Shown piece after piece: positions 50,015 through 53,201 of a stretch of 53,201 nucleotides of DNA. Position 1 is the stretch's first letter, and each line of letters starts with the position of its first letter. The notes beneath the pieces are model-generated. The model made no database searches and was not told the DNA's origin. It saw only the letters and a program-made list of their open reading frames with translations. Origin of the DNA: Bacteroides fragilis (GTDB lineage: Bacteria > Bacteroidota > Bacteroidia > Bacteroidales > Bacteroidaceae); NCBI RefSeq assembly GCF_019583405.1, contig NZ_SZUU01000014.1, positions 1 through 53,201 on the forward strand, in the 5' to 3' direction. A program made the translations under genes and the position numbers.

Positions 50015-52449
50015 TGCTTATTCTTTTTTATTGTTATATAATCAGTAATAGCTTTTTCCATATCACCTCCATTCTCCCGATAAAGGGTATGTATTCCAAC
50101 ATAATCCTCACCTTCAGTTTGAAAGGCATAATATTTTTCTTTAGAAGTTTCCAAGCGCACAGCCAGAGCATATCTTTCTCCGAACCGTATCCAACATTCC
50201 GAATACGGTCGTTTTGAGACAAAATCATTCCTAATGGACTTCATTTGATTGATATGGGCCTCATTCTTTATTTTGAACTTGGCTATTATCTCATCATAAA
50301 TAACTTCTGTCGTAGGCAAGACAAATAAAAGCTGCGTATTAGCGATAATGCCATCTGTAAATTCATTGTTAGGTAACTGCGCTGGTGTTTGTACAATAGT
50401 CATGACTGCCCCGTTTTCCTTCCTGAATTTTTGATAGCAAAATGCCACCACAGAATGTATATCTGCATCCATCTGCTTATCTTTCATTTGCGCAGTCTCA
50501 GCATATTCATCGAAAATAAGTATTCCCTTTTTTGAACGGTCAGCAAGTATTTTATGCTTAATCACATCAAAAAGGATCGTCATGACTAAAGATGTGAGAA
50601 AAGGATTACTCTTAATCTGTGTCAATTCAAATACGATAAATGATTTCTCACTCAGCCCTCTTAATGTGTCCCCCGCTTTACATACATTTTCATATCTTCC
50701 ACCAGGTATGAACTCCGAACAGATATGCAGGAATGATTTTATTTCGAAATAATCTTTATCTATATTATATCGTTCACATATATCATCAAAATGATCTTTC
50801 ACATAAGTATAGAAACCAGGAAAAGAGTGCGGTGCCTCACAATCTTGATAATAAGCCAAGATAAGTTTAGAAAGTGATACGGTTTGGTTAGTATCCTCAA
50901 CAATATTTCTCACTCTCCAGAACTTCAATACAATCCCAATAAGAGTTTCCAATTTTTCATCATTGAGCTCTTCTCCTTCCAAATCAAAAGGATTTATGCC
51001 CAATGGTGTTTTTCCATCATAATCAATATGGAGTGACTTTTCCGGATACAAGTAACATAATTGCTCAAAACTTTTTCCAAACTCACATACTATAGTAGTC
51101 ACATTTTGTTCTATGTATTGCTGGCATATACTCAAAGTCAGAAAAGATTTACCTCCTCCAGTATTTGCAAAAACAATCCCATTACGTGCCGGTATCCTTT
51201 TCTTCTCAGCATCCCAAATATCTTTTTTCAATGGTACCTGAAATATTCGATCATTGAAGAATATTCCATCTTTATCATCACTAAAGGTCGTATAGCAAAT
51301 TCCCAAGGACAAAGCCACATCCAAATCAGTTAAAAAGAAGTAACCTGGATCCAACTTATTCTCTCTTCCGATTATATTGCCTACAAACAAGTTATATATA
51401 CCTTCATAAGAAGGTATATAACATTTATAATCAGCTATATCCAGGATTGATTTTATTTTCTTTTCTGCATCCCGCAAGTTTTCCTCTTTTTCATCCCATA
51501 TCATCACATTAAAATGAGCCCGGCAGAGAACTGAGCCATTCTCAACTATCTCCTTCTCCATTTCTACCAATTTCTTATGATGTTGCTCTATCTTAGTTCC
51601 CCAACGTTGATTTTGCCCATATATAAGTACCTTATTGTTCAAATCGTTTCGTAACTTTTCCGATCCTTCAAACCAAATCACCTGATTATAAACATGATTA
51701 CAGTTCAGGTGTACTCCCAAACGTTCAAAGTTGGACATATACAGTTTAGATGCAGCCATTGGCAAAGTTGTATCTTCCACATAATTGGCGACACTATCCG
51801 GTAGAAATTCTTCGTCACACACAGCAAAAAACTTATACTTATTTTCCCCTATCGTCATCTTCTCGGCAAAATGGATATCCCGTAATCCATTATCCTCCAT
51901 GAATCCATTGCTGAAGCGATATATATACTCTTTTATATCACTAACAGATAACTGTTTAACTGCCATATTGGAAATATTCTTCAAAATATTAACGGCAGTT
52001 TCCACGCTTTCAAGAAACGAAGTTATCTTTTGTCTTGTCTTATGGGAAATATGTTCATTGTATGCCAAAGGATTCTCTACATATTTCTTCTCCAGCTCCT
52101 CCATATTTCCAATAGAGAAAGCCAGAATACATTGATGCCGCAAAAACTCTCTTCCTCTAAAATACTGATCCTGTGCTTTCCCTAAAAAGGATATAGGTTC
52201 TTCTTTAGGCACATAACTTTCTTTCAGGAATACATCTTGTTTATGCACAAATGTTCCATCCGGGAGGTTCTTGAAAGCCTGGTAAAACAAGGAATGCCTG
52301 ACCTCCATATCAGAGAAATAGAGTGAGTACGCTTCAGGGAGTTTTAAAGAATATGCTACAGTCATTACCCCTGTTTTGGAGATAATAACTCCATTATCTC
52401 CCCCAATGAATCCAAGGATAGAATATGCCTGCCGTGATGTAATTTCCAT
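50011..52449 (-). CDS. traG: TraG-like conjugation ATPase (VirB4-type)
   Basis: 812 residues, the normal size of Bacteroides TraG. Walker A is FANTGGGKSFL near residue 430 and Walker B is KGILIFDEYAE near residue 645. The late conserved QTPAQLPNNEF, together with the N-terminal SILGFIGGDNGVIISKTG, is typical of VirB4/TraG. It powers pilus assembly and substrate export at the inner membrane. It is encoded 2 bases after traF and overlaps traI. Confidence 0.93.
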   Translation of the reverse strand: MEITSRQAYSILGFIGGDNGVIISKTGVMTVAYSLKLPEAYSLYFSDMEVRHSLFYQAFKNLPDGTFVHKQDVFLKESYVPKEEPISFLGKAQDQYFRGREFLRHQCILAFSIGNMEELEKKYVENPLAYNEHISHKTRQKITSFLESVETAVNILKNISNMAVKQLSVSDIKEYIYRFSNGFMEDNGLRDIHFAEKMTIGENKYKFFAVCDEEFLPDSVANYVEDTTLPMAASKLYMSNFERLGVHLNCNHVYNQVIWFEGSEKLRNDLNNKVLIYGQNQRWGTKIEQHHKKLVEMEKEIVENGSVLCRAHFNVMIWDEKEENLRDAEKKIKSILDIADYKCYIPSYEGIYNLFVGNIIGRENKLDPGYFFLTDLDVALSLGICYTTFSDDKDGIFFNDRIFQVPLKKDIWDAEKKRIPARNGIVFANTGGGKSFLTLSICQQYIEQNVTTIVCEFGKSFEQLCYLYPEKSLHIDYDGKTPLGINPFDLEGEELNDEKLETLIGIVLKFWRVRNIVEDTNQTVSLSKLILAYYQDCEAPHSFPGFYTYVKDHFDDICERYNIDKDYFEIKSFLHICSEFIPGGRYENVCKAGDTLRGLSEKSFIVFELTQIKSNPFLTSLVMTILFDVIKHKILADRSKKGILIFDEYAETAQMKDKQMDADIHSVVAFCYQKFRKENGAVMTIVQTPAQLPNNEFTDGIIANTQLLFVLPTTEVIYDEIIAKFKIKNEAHINQMKSIRNDFVSKRPYSECWIRFGERYALAVRLETSKEKYYAFQTEGEDYVGIHTLYRENGGDMEKAITDYITIKKNKQ

Positions 52450-52451
52450 AC

Positions 52452-52748
52452 TTACAAATATTTTAAGGTATCTCTATTAGTTATCGTTGTTTTTTGCGAG
52501 TTGAATTTGCGTCGAGGTGTCTTTGATTTTTTACATAGAATTTTCCATAAAAAGTAATATCCCATTAAGGATATCATCAATACCCCAACAAACTCTATTT
52601 TATTAGACTCTATCATTGCAAATCCTAACAAAGTCAGCAGGAGGAGTAGTCCCCCTGCTATTAATAAAAGGAGATAAAAGTTCTGAGCAGTTACTCCAAA
52701 TATCAATAGAGGGGTATCTAATCCTTTCCTTATCGGAAATTTAGCCAT
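52452..52748 (-). CDS. traF: TraF-like small membrane conjugation protein (DUF4133, VirB3-type)
   Basis: 98 residues. The N-terminus KFPIRKGLDTPLLIFGVTAQNFYLL is characteristic of DUF4133 and is followed by two transmembrane helices (LLIAGGLLLLLTLLGFAMI; FVGVLMISLMGYYFLW) and a basic tail. Its position between traE and traG agrees with the CTnDOT order. Confidence 0.88.
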   Translation of the reverse strand: MAKFPIRKGLDTPLLIFGVTAQNFYLLLLIAGGLLLLLTLLGFAMIESNKIEFVGVLMISLMGYYFLWKILCKKSKTPRRKFNSQKTTITNRDTLKYL

Positions 52749-52754
52749 AAGCCA

Positions 52755-53036
52755 TTAAACACTAAGTTTAAGTTTTTGAACGGCTGCTACAGCTACTCCC
52801 AGAACAACCAGAATAAGGAGGGCATACAATATGGAATATATCACATTCTGTATTCCTTCCTTTTTACGGCCTGTTCCGCTTGTATCATTGATATTATCCC
52901 AATTTTTGACTAATCCATTTGCCAATCCAAGCAAAACAGTAGCCCCAATAATAGTTACTCCCCAATCAGAAAGTACTTCGTTTATTGTGCTTCTGGCTTC
53001 ACCGGCCAAGAATACAATCATCATTATATTATTCAT
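52755..53036 (-). CDS. traE: TraE-like pilin candidate (DUF4134, VirB2-type)
   Basis: 93 residues. The N-terminal segment (IMMIVFLAGEARSTINEVLSDWG) is followed by two hydrophobic helices (VTIIGATVLLGLANGLV and VIYSILYALLILVVLGVAVAAVQKL) around a short loop, the layout of DUF4134. It is the first transfer gene and starts 11 bases after the stop of the propeller lipoprotein gene, with no room for an independent promoter of the usual kind. Transcription therefore probably comes from the fimbrial operon, unless a promoter lies inside that upstream gene. Confidence 0.87.
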   Translation of the reverse strand: MNNIMMIVFLAGEARSTINEVLSDWGVTIIGATVLLGLANGLVKNWDNINDTSGTGRKKEGIQNVIYSILYALLILVVLGVAVAAVQKLKLSV

Positions 53037-53047
53037 TGTATTTACGT

Positions 53048-53201
53048 TTAAATTATTATAAGATCAGAATAGTACCCACCAGGAAGTAAACCAAGTTCTT
53101 TCCAGGTCACGCCATCAGTAGATATAAGACACCCGGAAGTACTTTTATTGCCTGATTCCCTTTTAGCTCCAACAGCGATAAATACACCATTGTATGCAAT
53201 T
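53048..53201 (-). CDS. C-terminal end of the propeller-like lipoprotein (second part, across the joint)
   Basis: This is the end of the gene that begins at 1203. Reading down from the joint, the frame gives ..LPGGYYSDLIII and a TAA stop at 53048-53050. Bases 53075-53201 repeat 1-127, so only 53048-53074 is new sequence. Confidence 0.88.
   Translation of the reverse strand, partial: IAYNGVFIAVGAKRESGNKSTSGCLISTDGVTWKELGLLPGGYYSDLIII
53075..53201. repeat. Terminal direct repeat, right copy (circular joint)
   Basis: Identical to bases 1-127. It marks overlap at the joint of a circular molecule. Confidence 0.95.

Noticed and set aside
1..53201. tRNA or rRNA genes, and antibiotic resistance genes
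   Set aside because: I saw no cloverleaf-like or rRNA-like segments and no recognisable resistance protein.

Overview
The window is the linear form of one circular conjugative plasmid from a Bacteroidales host (Bacteroides, Phocaeicola, Parabacteroides or a close relative). The first 127 bases recur as the last 127 bases, and one open reading frame runs unbroken across the joint, so the circle is 53,074 bp. The host assignment rests on fimbrillin-type lipoproteins, a CTnDOT-like tra gene set (traE-F-G-I-J-K-M-N), BfmA/BtgA and DUF5712-type mobilisation proteins, low GC content, and repeated Bacteroides-type promoters with the -7 box TAnnTTTG.

Layout. (1) 9.9 kb down to 1 and on across the joint (minus strand): a fimbrial operon with a DUF3575 protein, an OmpA/TPR-like lipoprotein, a DUF5119-like protein, four fimbrillin-family lipoproteins (one with InlB-type repeats) and an Asp-box-like propeller lipoprotein. 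Its last gene ends 11 bases before traE, so fimbriae and conjugation genes form one co-directional run of about 25.7 kb. (2) 9.93-10.75 kb: a probable invertible switch, in which perfect 24-bp inverted repeats enclose a serine recombinase gene and an outward-facing promoter. (3) 10.75-13.6 kb: partition (RHH protein, 21 tandem 24-bp repeats, ParA, ParB-like) and a YoeB-like toxin-antitoxin pair. (4) 13.6-19 kb: relaxase, mobilisation accessory protein, probable oriT, iteron origin, and a Rep protein with a C-terminal DnaA domain I-like module. (5) 19-37.6 kb: probable leading region. Nearly all genes are on the minus strand, including ArdC, a C5-methyltransferase-like protein, a PP-loop/PAPS reductase-like protein, a TOPRIM primase-like protein and many small proteins. 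They are arranged in blocks separated by five copies of a structured repeat module of up to 701 bp. An accessory block (IS110 element, MNT nucleotidyltransferase, resolvase, RhuM-PLD protein) lies between repeat copies B and C. (6) 37.7-53.05 kb: coupling protein, a second fimbrillin-type lipoprotein, SSB, a 22-residue-repeat protein and the type IV secretion genes.

How it may work together (inference). If the plus strand is the transferred strand, leading at oriT near 15.3 kb, all leading-region genes lie on the correct template to be transcribed from single-stranded DNA on entry. The repeat modules, each a nested quasi-palindrome just upstream of a minus-strand block, could then act as single-strand promoters like Frpo of plasmid F. 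In the donor, the invertible switch could turn fimbriae and transfer genes on and off together. In the orientation given, I see no good promoter pointing into the fimbrial operon, so this copy looks OFF.
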